Counted from the first letter of the stretch, positions 1 through 12,412 are shown. The stretch: DNA of 64,000 bases from Bromus sterilis (GCA_950022295.1 OX465601.1:172797501-172861500); one strand, 5' to 3'. The notes: a model not told the origin generated them from the letters alone. A program made the numbers and translations.

Positions 1-296
1 CCAAGTGGCGGCTAAGTATTCTCAATGTACGCCAACACATCTCGTTGCTAGTAAAGAGTTATAGAAGTCTCAGAGCCTCATGTAAACGAGAACCTAGATT
101 GGTTTTGAAGGTGATAAGTTGCATAGACAAAATACCGTTGCACTTCCTCACGGAAAAAGGGGGTGGGGGGTGGGATAAGAAGAAAACAGAAAGAGGTCCT
201 ACTCTCCGAATTTTTTTCCTAGTAACTACCAAAATATTTTCTAGACTCGTTCAGCCAGTAAAGGGTCCTACAGTCAGTCCTGCTCTGATACCAAGT
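1..296 (-). mobile_element. Internal leader of Gypsy element E
   Basis: This is the sequence between the primer-binding site and gag of a minus-strand LTR retrotransposon, mostly lying left of the window. It is placed by the tRNA-Met-type primer-binding site at 282-293, directly beside the LTR end at 297. No coding sequence of the element is visible here; the apparent ORFs show no recognisable domain. The matching LTR to the right resembles those of elements H and I, so a chromovirus (Tekay/Del-like) identity is inferred, not seen. Confidence 0.6.
282..293 (-). other. Primer-binding site of element E
   Basis: The complement reads TGGTATCAGAGC, the usual plant initiator tRNA-Met primer-binding site of Gypsy and Copia elements. 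It lies three bases from the LTR boundary (LTR ends ..TACA on the minus strand). It fixes the element's orientation and shows that the adjacent LTR is its 5' LTR. Confidence 0.85.
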
Positions 297-640
297 TGTA
301 ATGCCTCCGATGTGGTACTAACTCTAGTGGGTCGCTTTTGCGTCCGTCCAGAGTTAGTAGCACATAAAAGGCCACCGACGCACGACAGTCGCACACGTGT
401 CGCTGCCGGATTCTCGACAACAAATATAAAGAACAAAACATAAACTAAAGCATAAAATATATAAATCAAGGCATACAACGCCACTATTATTATTACATCA
501 ATTTCAGGAGTCATCGACTCAACATAGCAACATTGAACATGCAGAAGCAAGCACGACCGAGTACGGTCAAGACCCAAATTTCCCTAGAGAAGGCTACACA
601 TAAAGTCCAACCACGGATCGTCTATGCCCAACTATAGGAT

Positions 641-726
641 CTACTGAGCGAAGTCCTCGTCATCGTCGTCCTCCGGGGGCACCTCCACGAAGTATCGTCC
701 TGTGCTCGGGTCGAGGAAGTAGTCCA
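641..726 (-). other. Short acidic exon-like ORF in LTR E
   Basis: After an acceptor-like TTGTAG (AG at 727-728) the minus strand reads two bases, then an open frame ending in TAG at 641-643. The peptide has YFLDPSTGRYF followed by a run of Asp/Glu. Phase and position match the equivalents in the other Gypsy LTRs of this window. Coding is inferred, not shown. Confidence 0.4.
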
Positions 727-1925
727 CTACAACGGCCGATCAGGCAAAATAGTAAATGCGGAAAAGAAAAGCAGGGGTGAGATCATAGCATTACATTATA
801 ACTAACAGCTGTGGATGGTAAGGTGAAGGCAAAGGTTGCAGCCGCACTAGCATATATGGTGGCTACTCGTTCTACCAGAATAAAGGTAAGGACCAAGAAA
901 TCATTGACATCGTGTCGTAAGTCTGTTGGAAATATGCCCTAGAGGCAATAATAAAATGTTATTATATATATATTTCCACGTTCATAATTAATGTTTATAT
1001 TTCTGTGCTATAATTGCAATGACCCTGACTGTGAGATTCAGAAGAAAACTCATTTTCATGTGTGGAAATGTAAACACCAAGAGTTCCTGGTTTAGCCTCT
1101 AAGACCAGCTCATGTGCTAACTGATGATTACGTTTTCTTAATCATGGACATTGTTCTTGTAACAAGGATGTCAGTAGCAATGGGAACATATTGTTAGCAG
1201 AACAATGATGTTGAACCGACCCCAGTATTGAATGATATACTTAGAGATCACATCGTAACTACGTTATAAGTCATATCATGAAATTTTATCATATACGTAA
1301 TTCCTTAGACCATGAGAGTATCGAGTTACTTCACACAGGAAGATATGCTTTGGTTCTTAGATGAATCCTCCCGTAAATGGGAAGTAGTAAAATAAGTTCT
1401 GGGTATGTCAGATGGTGTGGCTAGTGACTGTGATAGTTCAAGAATGGGATTTGCTCCTTCACGATGAAGAAGATATTCACTTCGGGCCCACTCGGTATGA
1501 CGGTATCCATTATAGTCTGGCCAGACGCATTGTGATTCAGTCACAGGGATACCGGAATACGATAATGAGAAAAGGGACAAACGAGCAAAGAGGATAACGA
1601 GTGGCTTGTGTTCAAGAAGTTGTTACACATGGGTGCCAAACATCTCTCCTCTAACTTTGTCATATATCACGAAAAAAAGGGAATGGTACATGAATAAACA
1701 TAATGGTTCACTCGAAGTTTCTTCGTGTATGTGCGGGAGTCAACATGGGTGTCCATGGCTCCGCTGTTGATTATTGGCTATTGACGAAAGGCTGTTGACC
1801 TATGTCCGGAAGATGTTCTGAGTCATGTCCGCATTATACCGAACCTATTGGGTCACACACTTAACGAGCAGTAGTCTGTTAGAATACTAGAATGGTAGAA
1901 GGTTTAGTGGAAGCAAAGCAGAATA

Positions 1926-2310
1926 GTTCATACGGGTACCGGAAGTAGTTCCGGGGATTTATGAAATAGTTCATAAGGGCACCAAAAGTATTTTTGGGTA
2001 TTTAAGGATATGTCCGAATCACTCTGGAGTAGTCCCAGGTGGTTCCGGAACATATGAAAATGGTAATGGGAAAGTTTACGATCAACCGGAATAGTTTCGG
2101 TGATCGGTGGACAGCTTAAACAATATGCTGTGTTCACCGGACATAATAACGTTTTCCCGGATGGCTCCGAAACCCATTTAGATGGCTCCGGAACATTCGT
2201 TAGAGGTTCCGGAAGGTATTGGAAGTGCTCCAAAAGTGTCCGGAATGTCCCGAAACAGTCCCGGTAGGTCCTGGAAGGTCTTGGAAGCTTCTAGAAGGTT
2301 CCGGAAGGTT
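1926..2310 (+). repeat. TTCCGGAA-rich region in U3 of the solo LTR
   Basis: About 15-20 degenerate copies of GGTTCCGGAA or a half-site occur here, for example near 1940, 2040, 2170, 2188, 2205, 2296 and 2305. Spacing is irregular, unlike a head-to-tail satellite. The cluster ends 240 bp upstream of the TATA box, where enhancer motifs would be expected. The function is inferred. Confidence 0.6.
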
Positions 2311-2549
2311 CCAGGCAGTACCACCCACTGCCCTGCGCCCCTGGCCTTGGGGGGCAAGCCACCTAGGCTGCCCTGGCCGGCCAGGTGGTGGGGGCGCACC
2401 AAAAAGGGGTGGGAGATCCTCCAGGTGGGATTTCCAAATACCATTATGGAAGGTTTCCGGTGGGAAGGTATGTGTAGATTTGGAAGGCTTGGGAGTCCAA
2501 GTTGGACTCCCAAACCTCCTTGAGCTGCGCCCTAGGCCCCTTGGCCACC

Positions 2550-2557
2550 TATATAAG
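2550..2557 (+). promoter_or_regulatory. TATA box of the BARE/Angela-like LTR
   Basis: TATATAAG lies in the context CCACCTATATAAGGTGAGCC, about 1.6 kb into the LTR. This is the expected place for the U3 promoter, with about 500 bp of R/U5 after it. Confidence 0.65.
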
Positions 2558-5500
2558 GTGAGCCAAGGGTGGGGGAAGACACAGACAATCAATCCCCAAG
2601 GCCTATGCGCCACCCTCCCTCCTCTAAACCCCGTTGCTCCACAATTAGACCCCGAATTAGACGCTGTTCTAGATCGGAATCCGTTAGGGTTTTCTCCCTC
2701 TAGTTTTCTTGGTGGCGTTCATCTCTGGACGGCGGAGCGCTGCTGGATTGATGCTACGGGATGTGTGGATACTAATGGAGGGGTCGTACCTTCGACCCTT
2801 CTTCGAGGAGCTTGTTCATGGGACTTGTTCGTGGGACTAGATCGCGGGACTTGTTCGTGGGATTGATCGAGGGACTGTTCGTGGGAGAAATTGCGAGATC
2901 TACTTCCTCTACGTCGACGAGCTTCACCAACTCTACTTCCGCTACATAGGTTGGTGAGCCATGACCTAAAACCTTGTATGCAATCTTTTTGGATGATCTT
3001 GGGTTCTTGATTCGTAGGCCGAATTTTTTTGTTTTCTACTACGTTTCCCAACAAAGTCTGCTATCCACCTACCTACGCAAGCATACCACAACTTTGTTCC
3101 TCCCTCGGCCCCCTTGGTCGGAGAAAGGCAACCAAGGCACTCACACAGTTTGTCAAGTTTTAAACATGATTATGTTTGATGTTATTCTATGAACCTGGAG
3201 TAGGTCTCAAGTCGTCCATAACCGCGGACACGGCTTTTCGAAAAGATTTACCCTGCAGGGGTGTGCCAACTGTCCATCACAGACGTCGCATGTACGCACG
3301 GTTTCAACTTGGCTGTGTAAGCGCCTGAAACTCCGGAACGTCAAAGTCCCTCTAACTAACAACGCACACTCCGGGTGGCCCGCGGTGAGTCGACACCCAA
3401 CTCAAAAGCTGGCCACGCTATCGAATCGGTCTCTACCGTCTGTCGCAGGTTTGGGTAGCCGGTTAGTTCTCTTATGAGACCGGGTCCTCAGCCGGACAAG
3501 GTGGGCCAGCCAAGAAACTATGTCCTCCTGGCCTGGGGTGGTTTATAAACAACTGGGGATCCACCAGCACACACACGTTGCAAATGTAAATCATCTCGGG
3601 CCACCACTAGAATGTACGAAGCTAGGTAGGTAAGACAAGGGGGGCCCATAGAACCCCACACACGATTAGGCACGCCTATCAAGAAACACAATACCCGGAA
3701 CTCAGGGCCTAGGTGACTCAAATGGAACAAAGCACCGGACGGGAACAACCCAGCCTTCCATTCTTCGTCAAGTATAATTAACATCATTTTAACAATAACA
3801 AATATCAACCAACTTCTTTGATATCATGATATCCCAACCATAGCATAGGGTAGCAGCAAGTCTTCCTACTCATACTAAGCAGTGGATGAGAAGCGGTAAC
3901 TTAGCAATACAGTGGTTTGCTGGGTTGAGGGGATCATGGCTGTATGGGTTTGAAACATGGTATAGCAAGATGGATAGGATCAAACAACAACGTTCTAGAC
4001 TACAGCTAAGCAAGGTAAGCAGAAATCTATAAGGTAATGTTATTGATCTCCCCCTTGCCTGGAAAGGTAGTCGAAGATGAACCCACGGTATCCTCGGGCT
4101 CGGTGTCGGAAACCTCCATGAAAGTCACCTTGGCGGTCTCAGGTGCTAACGTAAGGTACCGGCAAGGAAAGCACACGAGTAAGAAATGGTTGCACAACAC
4201 AGGCAAGGATGGTATGTTCAAGTTTATCAGACATGTCATGACCCTATCTAGTCAAGTTTAAATGAAGGTGACGATGACACGTCATAAAATTCACATGCAA
4301 TTATTTACATTCGATTGTCTTTGGTCTTAGCCTTATATTAGGTGTAAGTAACATGTCAATATGACATGAGCAACAAAACAATTAACCAAAGTAATTAAAA
4401 CGTGAAGTTAAAACATCGATTCCGGAGATGGACTAGTGTCGGTGAAATTGACACCGGGAAGATGCGACAAAGGGTGGAACCCAGCTACATTGCATATGAC
4501 AATATGCTAGGGCTGGTTTGAGGATGCCAAGATTTGAAGATGACATGAAAAGAAACTTGGAAGGAAAAGGTGATCAGGATTCAACATGCACTGAAGTTGA
4601 AAGAAGGAAAGACATGAAAAGAAGGTTTGACATGGTTAGGTGTTTCACACCATGTCCACTTGAGTTGCACAAAACATCTCAGGGACCTCACCATTGAAAT
4701 CCCTGCATTTTTCTACCCCAAAACCATGTAAGGCATGGCACCATTTGAATTTGCAAAGCACATCTGCAAATTCAAATGAATTCAGGGGGCTGAGTGCAAA
4801 ATTGCACTACTTGCATTTTGGAAAAAGGTTAAAATGGCAATACAATTATCACCATGTTGTTCCTTGGGGAAAACTACCCCAAAGTCATATATGGCATTGC
4901 CATATTTGATTTCGGGAAGCACTTGGCAAAAACAAAAGAAATGAGGGGCCTATTTGCATATTTGCCATCATCACAAAATTTGAGGGGGAAAAATGCAAAC
5001 TGGTCATCACCACTGTGTTCAGTGGGTCAAACTACCCCAAAATCATATATGGGATGCCAAAAATTGAGATGCAAGTTCAAATTCAAATTTGAATTTAAAC
5101 AGAAAAGAAAAAGAAAAGAAAATGAAAAAAGAAAAAGGCACAGCCCACCTGGGCTGCCTCGGGCGCCAGGGCCCATTTTCTCTTTTCCTCTCCTCGGCCC
5201 AGCGCACAGGCCAGGCCCACGTCGGCTGGGACAGATAAAACGAAAAGAAGAAAAACAGGCCAAGCCCCTGCTGGACTCAGGCCCACGGCCTCTTCTCCTC
5301 CTCCTGGCCCAGGCGACAGACTTCTTCTCTGAATCTCTCGCAAGACTGAAGAAAGGGGCACCTTTCTCTCTGAATCCCGACGCGAGCTGCCACTTCCGGC
5401 GAACCCCACCTCGTGCTCCGGCCATCCCTACGCGGGTCATCATGGGGGAACCCGAGAAGGGACAATGGGCTACACGCCGGTTTGCTTCACGGCCCCCAGC

Positions 5501-6068
5501 TCCTCGCAACCTCGCCGGACTAAGCACGGGCACAGGGCGGCGACGAGATCTTCTGAAGAAATCAGACGAACCGGCGACGGGGTCATCTTCAGGCGACACG
5601 AGCAACGAGCTCACGGCGTCTCCAACCATGGCACCACCTCCTACATCTAGAGGGCACATCCACGTCTCCGTGGGTGCCCTTGCCTTGGCAGGAATCTCAC
5701 CGGAGCGGAGGCTAGCTTCCTCTGAACCTACCGGCGACATCGGATGTCAGCGGAGCCTGCTGTAAGGCCCGATATGCGGTACTGTTCCAGATCTAGGTGT
5801 TTCCACCCAGTTCCGAGGACGAAGCACATATCGGTCCCTTCGCGACATATGACAAAGCCATATGCCCCGGATTTCCAACATGATATCACAACATTACAGA
5901 TACAAGGATACAACATCTCATACAGTCGGCATACAACTGCCTCAAATACAATACAACAACGGAAGATACATGTCTGGGTACAGACTACAAGAAAATGCCT
6001 AGTGGCAAAGAGAAAAACATCGATCCCATAACCACACGGGTCCAGGCCCTCCGCCGGGATCCGCCTAA

Positions 6069-6130
6069 CTAGTCGTCGTCGAGTCTCCACGTGAAACGTC
6101 GATCACCATACCTGTTGTCGATCAAGAACC
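6069..6130 (-). other. Short acidic exon-like ORF in LTR E2
   Basis: After CTCTTTTCAG (AG at 6131-6132) come two bases, then a frame with FLIDNRYGDRRF that ends in Asp-Asp-Asp and TAG (6069-6071). It aligns in phase and character with the LTR E copy. The GAGTAC/GTACTC hairpin at 6158-6173 precedes it by 26 bases. Confidence 0.42.
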
Positions 6131-8975
6131 CTGAAAAGAGTTTGGGGGTAGTATCATGAGTACAGAGGTACTCAGCATCCAACTGTAGTGGTCAACTGAC
6201 CCAGCAAGGACTTCATCACTCGTCATTCTAGGACAACTAGTAGTTTACGGTAAGGAAGGGGTAAGTGGTGAGGTTGCTGCCGCACTAGCATTTATGAAGT
6301 GGCTAACGATCTAGAGAATAAGGTAAGAAGCCAAGCATTCGATGAGGAATCGCCTCCAACAAGTCTTGCTATCAACTACTTACGCAAACATAACACCTAT
6401 CCTATCCTTGTCCTCCCCTTCGCATCCCGACGAAGAAGAAGCATTCAAGGCACACACACACGTTGATCAAGTTATATTAAGATATCTCAGTTGTTGTTGT
6501 CTATGAACAAGGAGTAGGTCTCAAGTCGTCCATAACCGTGGACACGGCTTCTCGAAAAGATTTAACCCTGCAGGGGTGTACCAACTGCCCATTACAAGGC
6601 TCCGCACGCACGCCCATCTCTCTCAGTTGCTACCCATCACAGGCAACCATTTTATGATTTAGTTCCAAGAGATCGAAAACGATAGGTCCCTCTAACTAAC
6701 AACGAACAAATCCGGGTGACCCCCGGTGAGTCGACATCCATCTCAGGAGCCGGCCGCGCTCTCGATCTGGTCTCAACCGTCTGTCGCAGGTTTGGATAGC
6801 CGGTTAATCACACATGGGACACCGGGTCCTCAGCTGGACAAGGTGGGCCAGCAAGGGAACTAAGTCCTCACTGGTCCAGGTTGGTTTGTAAACAACTGGC
6901 GGCCGACCAGCACACACACGGTTTGAAATGGTAATTCAGCTTGGGCCACCACTAGAAATGTTTGAAGCTAGGTAGGTAAGAGAAGGGGACCCCATAAAAT
7001 CCCACACGCGGTTAGGCACGCGCAGTCTTAAAACCAATACCCGGAACTCGGATCCTAGGTGACTCGAATGGAACAAAGCGTCGGGGCGGGATAGCCTAGA
7101 CCTTCGATCCTTCGTCGAATATAGTCAACATTACAATAATAATATCATCAACAACAATAATAATAATGTGATATCCCAAACCAACGAGTAACAGGGTAAC
7201 ATCATAGCATCCTAAGCATGCATACTAAGCAGGGGCTGAGCAACGAGCAATAGTAACATAGCAGTACAAGGTTTGCTGGGAGGGGACATGGTTGTATCGG
7301 TTCGGAAAAGGCTGTAAACATGTGGTAGGATCAAACATCGAGCCTATCCTATACTAGCATGCAAACCGCTGGTTGAAATAGAATGGATCATAAGTAATGT
7401 ATAGTCCTTGCCTGTTGATAAGTCGGGTTCCGAAGGTGTAGCTGATCGCAAGCTCGCATCGTCTCCGAGAGGTACCCGCGGAAGCACACAAGAGGTAAAC
7501 ACTGGAAATTAATCAACGAGCAAGCATCTATTACTACGAAGCAAACACGAGCAAGTATCAACAAGAAGGAAACACGAGACATCGCACCTACCGTCGAGAG
7601 CGGTTACTAACAGGTTAAGTGGGGTATTCGTCACACACGACGATACCGCACGTTTACGATGATTCAAGTTGTTTAGCTACAGGTGATCAACAAAGGTTGT
7701 TAACATGGCATCTCACTCAAGCATGGCACAACACACAAACATGGCAAGAGGTGAAGCATAAATAAACTATCTATGCTAGTCAATTTAAGTGGGGGTAAAA
7801 CCTATACATGCCAACTATTACGGACCCCACAATAAATATTGCATTTGGTACTGTTCTGCCCTAAAAATAATTTTATTATTTTTATTAGCAAGCAAGAGCA
7901 ACATAAACACAATTTACATGCAATTCTAGTCAAGTTACATATAAAGAACATTTTAATCAGAGCAACGGTTAAAAAGTTATGGCAGTTACAGTTACAGTGG
8001 CAAGAAGTTGTAATTAGCAGGTAAACAGCATGTAAACAAAGTCAAACATGGCAACAAGCAACATTTTAATAATATACGCGCAAAACGAAGCAATTTTCAT
8101 GTAGAAAGCGTCTCCATCGGAGCTACCGGTGAAAAGTTATAGCTACCGCCACATCGCACCAATTAATAGATAAATAAAAAGCCCAGAAATAAAAAAAAAC
8201 ATGCACTGGGCCGAATCTAGCTCAACTGGGCCGAGCCCAACAGGTAACAGAAAAAAAACGGAGGGCGCTCACCCCTGGGCCGTGGCCCATCAGGCCTAGT
8301 GTGGAGGCGGCCTGGCTGGCGTCCTGTGCTGGGCTGGGGGGGCAGGCCGGCCTGGGCTGCTGCTGCTGGGCCCTCCTGGGCGCGCCGGCCCACGCGAGGA
8401 GCCACGCACGCGAGCGGCTGCGGAGGCTGCGTCCCTCCTGGACGAGCAGTGGGCACGGGCTGGCGGCGCCGTTGACCAGCGCGGGGCTCCCTGCGAGGAG
8501 GTCTAGGGAGGCCACGAACGGGGGGGGGGGGATCCGGGCGGGAGACGAGGGGCGGCCAGATCCCGCAGCCGGGCAAGGCCGGGGAGTCTCCGGGGCGACG
8601 CGGAACGACGTCCAGGGGAGATCGGCCCCAAATCCATGGCGCGGCGGCCTTGGCCTCGTCGGCCATCTCCATGGCGCGGACCTGCGGGGGGACGAGGGAG
8701 GCTGCGGTAAGGGGCGAGAAGAGGAGAGGAGCGGCAAAGAGAGGGCGCGGGGAGGAGATGGTCGGCCGGCTGCCGGTGGCACGCGGCGGCGTCCTGGAGG
8801 AGAGAGGAGGAGAGAGAAAGATGGGGGTGCGATCTGGAGCGTCCATCTCGCGGATCAACGGCCGAGAGCGACCAGGAGCTAGGTTGACGAAAAATGGGGT
8901 ATTTGGGGAAAAGTGGAGGGGGTGGCTACAATTTGTGGCTAGGGAAACCCTAGAAATCGGTGGGAGTGTGGTGGT

Positions 8976-8985
8976 CTTTATATAG
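8976..8985 (-). promoter_or_regulatory. TATA box of LTR E2
   Basis: The minus strand reads CTATATAAAG between AT-rich and GC-rich segments of the LTR. The GC-rich transcribed-looking block follows immediately downstream. Confidence 0.55.
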
Positions 8986-11598
8986 CCCCGGTGGCTGGCA
9001 GTTTACAAAAACATCCCCGGTTTTTCCCTCGCGCGCGCGGTGCTCACGTTTCTGACCGCCGGGGGTCCGCAGTACCTCCGATTCGGGTAAAACTTCGAAC
9101 TGTGCGATCGGCGCGTCGAGCCGGAGGCGTTCACCTCGCGCTAGAACCGTTCCGAGAACACTTTCCGGCGCACTATAAAAATATCCCGTTTAATTATTAA
9201 ACGGGGTTTTTCGTTCCGTTGGTTGCGGCTGGTCTCGTGCGGTTTTCGCGACGGTGATCGGGTGAAACCCGGTATCGCAAAGGTCGAGTGTCAGGGTGGT
9301 AAGGGTTTGTATCCGTCCGATACGAGATAAGAGGGGTAAAAATAATCGCCGATCGATAAATCGGGGATGCAAACACCGCAAACAAATCAGACAATCAAAC
9401 AATTCACACCTAAAACAAATTTTTTATTTTTTATGAAAACTGGGCTTTTACATCTGCCGTGCACGCTAGCTACGCGGGGAGAAAGGGACACCCTTGGGTG
9501 CCATAGGCACGCTCTGGGCGACCCTGGAGTGCGCGGGAAGACGTCCCCGACGCCCCCACGGCATGGCGAGCACGAACGGCAAGGCGTCGCTGCGAAGCGC
9601 GGCGACGCTACGGTCCTACGACAAGGAGCTACACGCGGGCAAGACAAAGGAAGAGGGGGGGTCTGCAACTCACCTTGCGGGTCACGAGGTGTGCCCGAAT
9701 CACACCAGAGAGGGAGAAGACGAGTCAGAGACGATGACGCGTTGCGGAGCTTCCCGGCGACGTCCATTGCTCCCGACGCGGAACCGTGCCCCTCCAGGCT
9801 ACCTGCGGGCGGAAACCGATCAAGGACGCATCGAGGGAGGTGCGAGCAAGCGCACAACAAAGAAAAACAGAAGGCGGCGACGGAATTGCAGAAGATGGCC
9901 GGCGGCCATGGCGGAACAGGGGAGAGAATTGGGGATGAACCGAGCGGTGGCGGCGAGCGCTGTGGGAGAAAATCGTAGCCCTAGGGTTCCTGGGGGCGAC
10001 GCGCTGCTCGATCTAAAGGGGGGCACCTCGCTGTCCATGCTGGCCGGCATCAACGTCGATGCCCGGCGCCGGTGTGAGAGAGGAGGGGGGAGGGGACCTC
10101 TCCACGTTGGAAAGGCAATGAATCCCTCCCCTCTGATCTCATCCTACGGCTGGGAGGAGCCATCTGTACCGCTTCGCTGGCAAGCCCAGCTGGGCTACGG
10201 GGAGGCAGAGGCCCAATTGGGCCAGGCCTAGCTGCTGGGTGAGAAAAGGAAGGGCAAACCCCTTTGTAATTTTGAAAAAAACAGCAGCCAAAAGAAAAGA
10301 AAGGAAGAAAGGAAGAAAAAGGAGAAAAATATGGCACCACATATTTTAAACTCCTGGACACATGCTTGAATATCCAAAATTGGTTTGGGAAATTTTGGAT
10401 GCAAGGAAAAATTCCCAAATTAAAAACAATACCCTTTTTATTTAAAATTAAATAGAAAAGGGTGTTTGGGGAATTTTGGAGAAGAAAAACAAGATGCAAA
10501 ATTCTATGAGCTTAAGAATGTTGATCCTTGCATTTTTCTCGACTTTTCAAAATTAGTTTGACCAATTTTGGCAACAACAAAAAGGTGGCCCCTTTTGAAA
10601 TTCAAATTCTCTTTGAACTAGGGCTACTGTTTTTGAATGTTGCAAAAAAGATTGAAGAAGATGAAAACCATGGCCAAGACCAGAGAAATGGCTAGGCCAA
10701 AGTTGAAGTCTAGGGGAGGTGATTTTCAAATGGAACAATTGGATGAACATGCTACTTGAATCAACTTGAGGGAAACTGAAACCAAAAAAAATGGGCTCCA
10801 ATCCCAATGTAAATTTAAATCACCACATGAAATGTCATGATCAAGAACCACATGCAATCACAAGGTCAACAGACAAAGCAAGATTACATGGTGTTTGCTA
10901 GGTATTACATGTGGGCTGTTACACTATACCCTGGTATGGGACAGGGCTAGTTGGAAGCTTGTTTGTCTTAGTACGGGGGTCCTATAACTACACATGGATG
11001 CGTGATTCCACGAATCCGATAGCCCTCAAAGTCGATGGGTGAAATTCGCTAGGCTTAGTGTCGGAAGGAACCTTGGTGCTCTTCGACTACGGTGTAGGCT
11101 TGGGTCCAAGAGGAGAATGATCTGTCACACGGAAAGTCCATGGAGTACGCAAGGGGTGGATTCACCTGTACTAGGGCAGACAAGGGGAAGACTATGGTCG
11201 ATTATCCGAGACCCGCATACTGAGGTATGACGATCCGTGGGGACACACGGAAGATGTATCGAATGTGGTGGGTAAAGTGTACAACCTCTGCAGAGTGAAA
11301 ACTATTCGAGTAGCCGGAGTCCACGGTCATGGACAGCTAGTGAGGCCACACTTTGTGGGGAATAGATGATAAAGCCCGGTACTGACTTTATGGTTCGCGA
11401 TGATGATGTTGATATTGTTGAAAAAGGGTTGGACTTGACTTATCCAAATGCAATGTGGGAAATAAAACTTGCAAAGTTTAAAACTTGCCAACTTAATAAT
11501 AATATTGAGTATATAGGAAATCCCTATGAAAAACTCCACCATATAGTCATCCTTATTTTTTGTATACAAAACCTTGTTTCTTTCTTTAGGTGGTTTGC

Positions 11599-11617
11599 GA
11601 GTACTTTGTACGTACTC
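11599..11617 (+). promoter_or_regulatory. GAGTAC/GTACTC hairpin in D'
   Basis: This is a perfect 6-bp inverted repeat with a 7-base loop, 32 bases upstream of the acceptor-like AG. Equivalent hairpins occur at 6158, 19206, 29014, 48603 and 56517. Confidence 0.55.
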
Positions 11618-11649
11618 ACGGATTTGTCCCTAGTTATTCAATCGTCCAG

Positions 11650-11696
11650 GCTTGGAGGAGTAGGTATATGACGATGATTCTACCGGCGACTACTAG
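11650..11696 (+). other. Short acidic exon-like ORF in D'
   Basis: After CGTCCAG come two bases and a frame beginning LEE, then a TAG where D1/D2 have CAG (Gln), then VYDDDSTGDY and TAG (11694-11696). It is therefore a broken copy of the D1/D2 version. Confidence 0.4.
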
Positions 11697-11944
11697 GATG
11701 TGCTATGCTCTGATCTTCCCTGTATATTGTGCCGCTGCTACCTTTGATGCTTTTGCTTTTCCGCTGCTATTCGAGCCCGATGAGGCCGTGTAAGACTATG
11801 TTATTTGTATGACTTGTATTCAGTATTTGTATGAACATTGAGACTATGATATCCATGTCGAGTTGTGTGTCATGCGAACTGATCATGGGAGCATGACCAT
11901 ATACACAGCTGGTCACTTCGGGCATATAGTCCGGGGTGCCCACG

Positions 11945-12412
11945 TCATTCAAGCTAGACATCAGGGTTTGAAGTTTGAACCCACAATCAACCATAACGTT
12001 CCCTCTTGGAGGTGCAATAAACCACTTGGCCAAAGTAAAATACGGCAACGGAGAACATGCAAGAATTACTCAAGAACTCAAATATAAAAGAGAAGAACCA
12101 AATATAATACTCATCACAATCTGAACATAGTCTCCTAATCCATGAGATCCTAGCAAACTCAGCATAGCAACATCAGAAAATTACATAAGTGCCTCGATCA
12201 TGTAGGGAAGCTCATGAGGTCTAAAATATGAAGCACAAGGGAGGAGAGAAAACATCACATAGCTACTGGTCATGGACCCATGGTCCAAGGTAGACTACTC
12301 ACGGCACATCCGGGAGGCATCCATGGAGATGGAGGGGCTCTCGGAGGTGATTCCTCCCTCTGGAAGGGTGTCGGGACAGCATCTCCTGCCAGCCCCAATC
12401 TTGAAACGGCGG
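11945..12412 (-). mobile_element. Athila-type LTR F, first part
   Basis: This is the reverse complement of the 12850-13325 part of the neighbouring solo LTR, with about 85-90% identity by eye (shared: Athila-like leader with CCATGGGTCCATGA and the CTGATGTCTAGCTTGA boundary). It ends at GGCGG, the target duplication of the solo LTR at 12413, and continues at 14065. It is cut on the left by D'. Confidence 0.75.

Larger units (their letters stand above)
924..3053 (+). mobile_element. Solo LTR, BARE/Angela-like termini
   Basis: The element starts TGTTGGAAATATGCCC and ends ..TTTCCCAACA, flanked by a perfect 5-bp duplication AAGTC (919-923 and 3054-3058). Both flanks are continuous LTR E sequence, so this is a clean solo LTR of 2130 bp. 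The first 32 bases match the well-known BARE1/Angela/WIS Copia LTR start. The rest, rich in TTCCGGAA motifs, I cannot assign to a family with certainty, and the length is above typical Angela LTRs. A TATA box lies at 2550. No internal domain remains; solo LTRs normally arise by recombination between the two LTRs of one insertion. Confidence 0.88.
5761..9452 (-). mobile_element. Solo LTR E2 of a related Gypsy family
   Basis: On the minus strand it starts TGTAAAAGCCC (9452) and ends ..GGGCCTTACA (5761), 3692 bp. Flanks are CCTGC (5756-5760) and TCTGC (9453-9457), a 5-bp duplication with one mismatch. The GC-rich LTR E sequence continues across the join. It is homologous to LTR E in the R/U5-like half, sharing the blocks at 6518-6578 and 6720-6900, but differs in U3. 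No internal domain or primer-binding site is attached, so it is a solo LTR. It contains a TATA box (8976), a GTGAGC donor-like site (8272), a GAGTAC hairpin (6158) and an acidic exon-like ORF (6069). Confidence 0.72.
297..10923 (-). mobile_element. 5' LTR of Gypsy element E, split by two solo LTRs
   Basis: The LTR reads TGTAACAGCCC.. from 10923 down to ..TTACA at 297 on the minus strand. Removing the nested solo LTRs at 924-3053 and 5761-9452 with one copy of each target duplication leaves about 4.8 kb. It shares with LTRs E2, I, H and D the block around 3203-3262 (CCGCGGACACGGC..CCTGCAGGGG). GC-rich stretches (about 5130-5760 and 9460-10230) carry long spurious ORFs without domains. A good splice-donor-like site (AAG/GTGAGT on the minus strand) lies at 9674/9673. 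The LTR is inserted in LTR fragment D', which resumes at 10924. Homology to E2 over 6200-7100 versus 800-920 plus 3059-3800 is obvious by eye. Confidence 0.7.
10924..11944 (+). mobile_element. LTR fragment D' (3' part, relative of element D)
   Basis: Read forward, this is the reverse-complement counterpart of 18877-19900 in LTR D1. Shared landmarks are the block with CGAGTAGCCGGAGTCC (11308), the GAGTAC hairpin (11599-11617), the acidic exon-like ORF (11650) and the terminal ..AGTCCGGGGTGCCCA. The 5' part of the LTR is missing because element E inserted at 10923/10924. It ends ..CCCACG, apparently a mutated ..CA terminus, beside Athila-type sequence. Whether it was a solo or a 3' LTR cannot be told. 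Confidence 0.75.

Noticed and set aside
2182..2866. Overlapping long ORFs on both strands (up to 215 codons)
   Set aside because: They lie in the GC-rich U3/R part of a solo LTR, in several frames at once, have no recognisable domain and contain the TATA box of the LTR.
3780..4030. Search for tRNA or small RNA genes in AT-rich LTR parts
   Set aside because: No cloverleaf or A/B-box pattern convincing by eye here or elsewhere in the window.
4854..5765. 303-codon ORF
   Set aside because: Low-complexity, crosses the AT-rich/GC-rich border of LTR E and is cut by the E2 insertion; opposite to the LTR's direction; no domain.
8217..8882. ORFs of about 190-213 codons on both strands in LTR E2
   Set aside because: Pro/Arg-rich frames made by high GC content; not shared with the related LTRs.
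5761..10923. First reading of this stretch as a single 5.2-kb LTR
   Set aside because: TGTAAAAGCCC (inverse) at 9452 and the CCTGC/TCTGC flanks show that 5761-9452 is a separate solo LTR and that 9453-10923 is the resumed LTR E.
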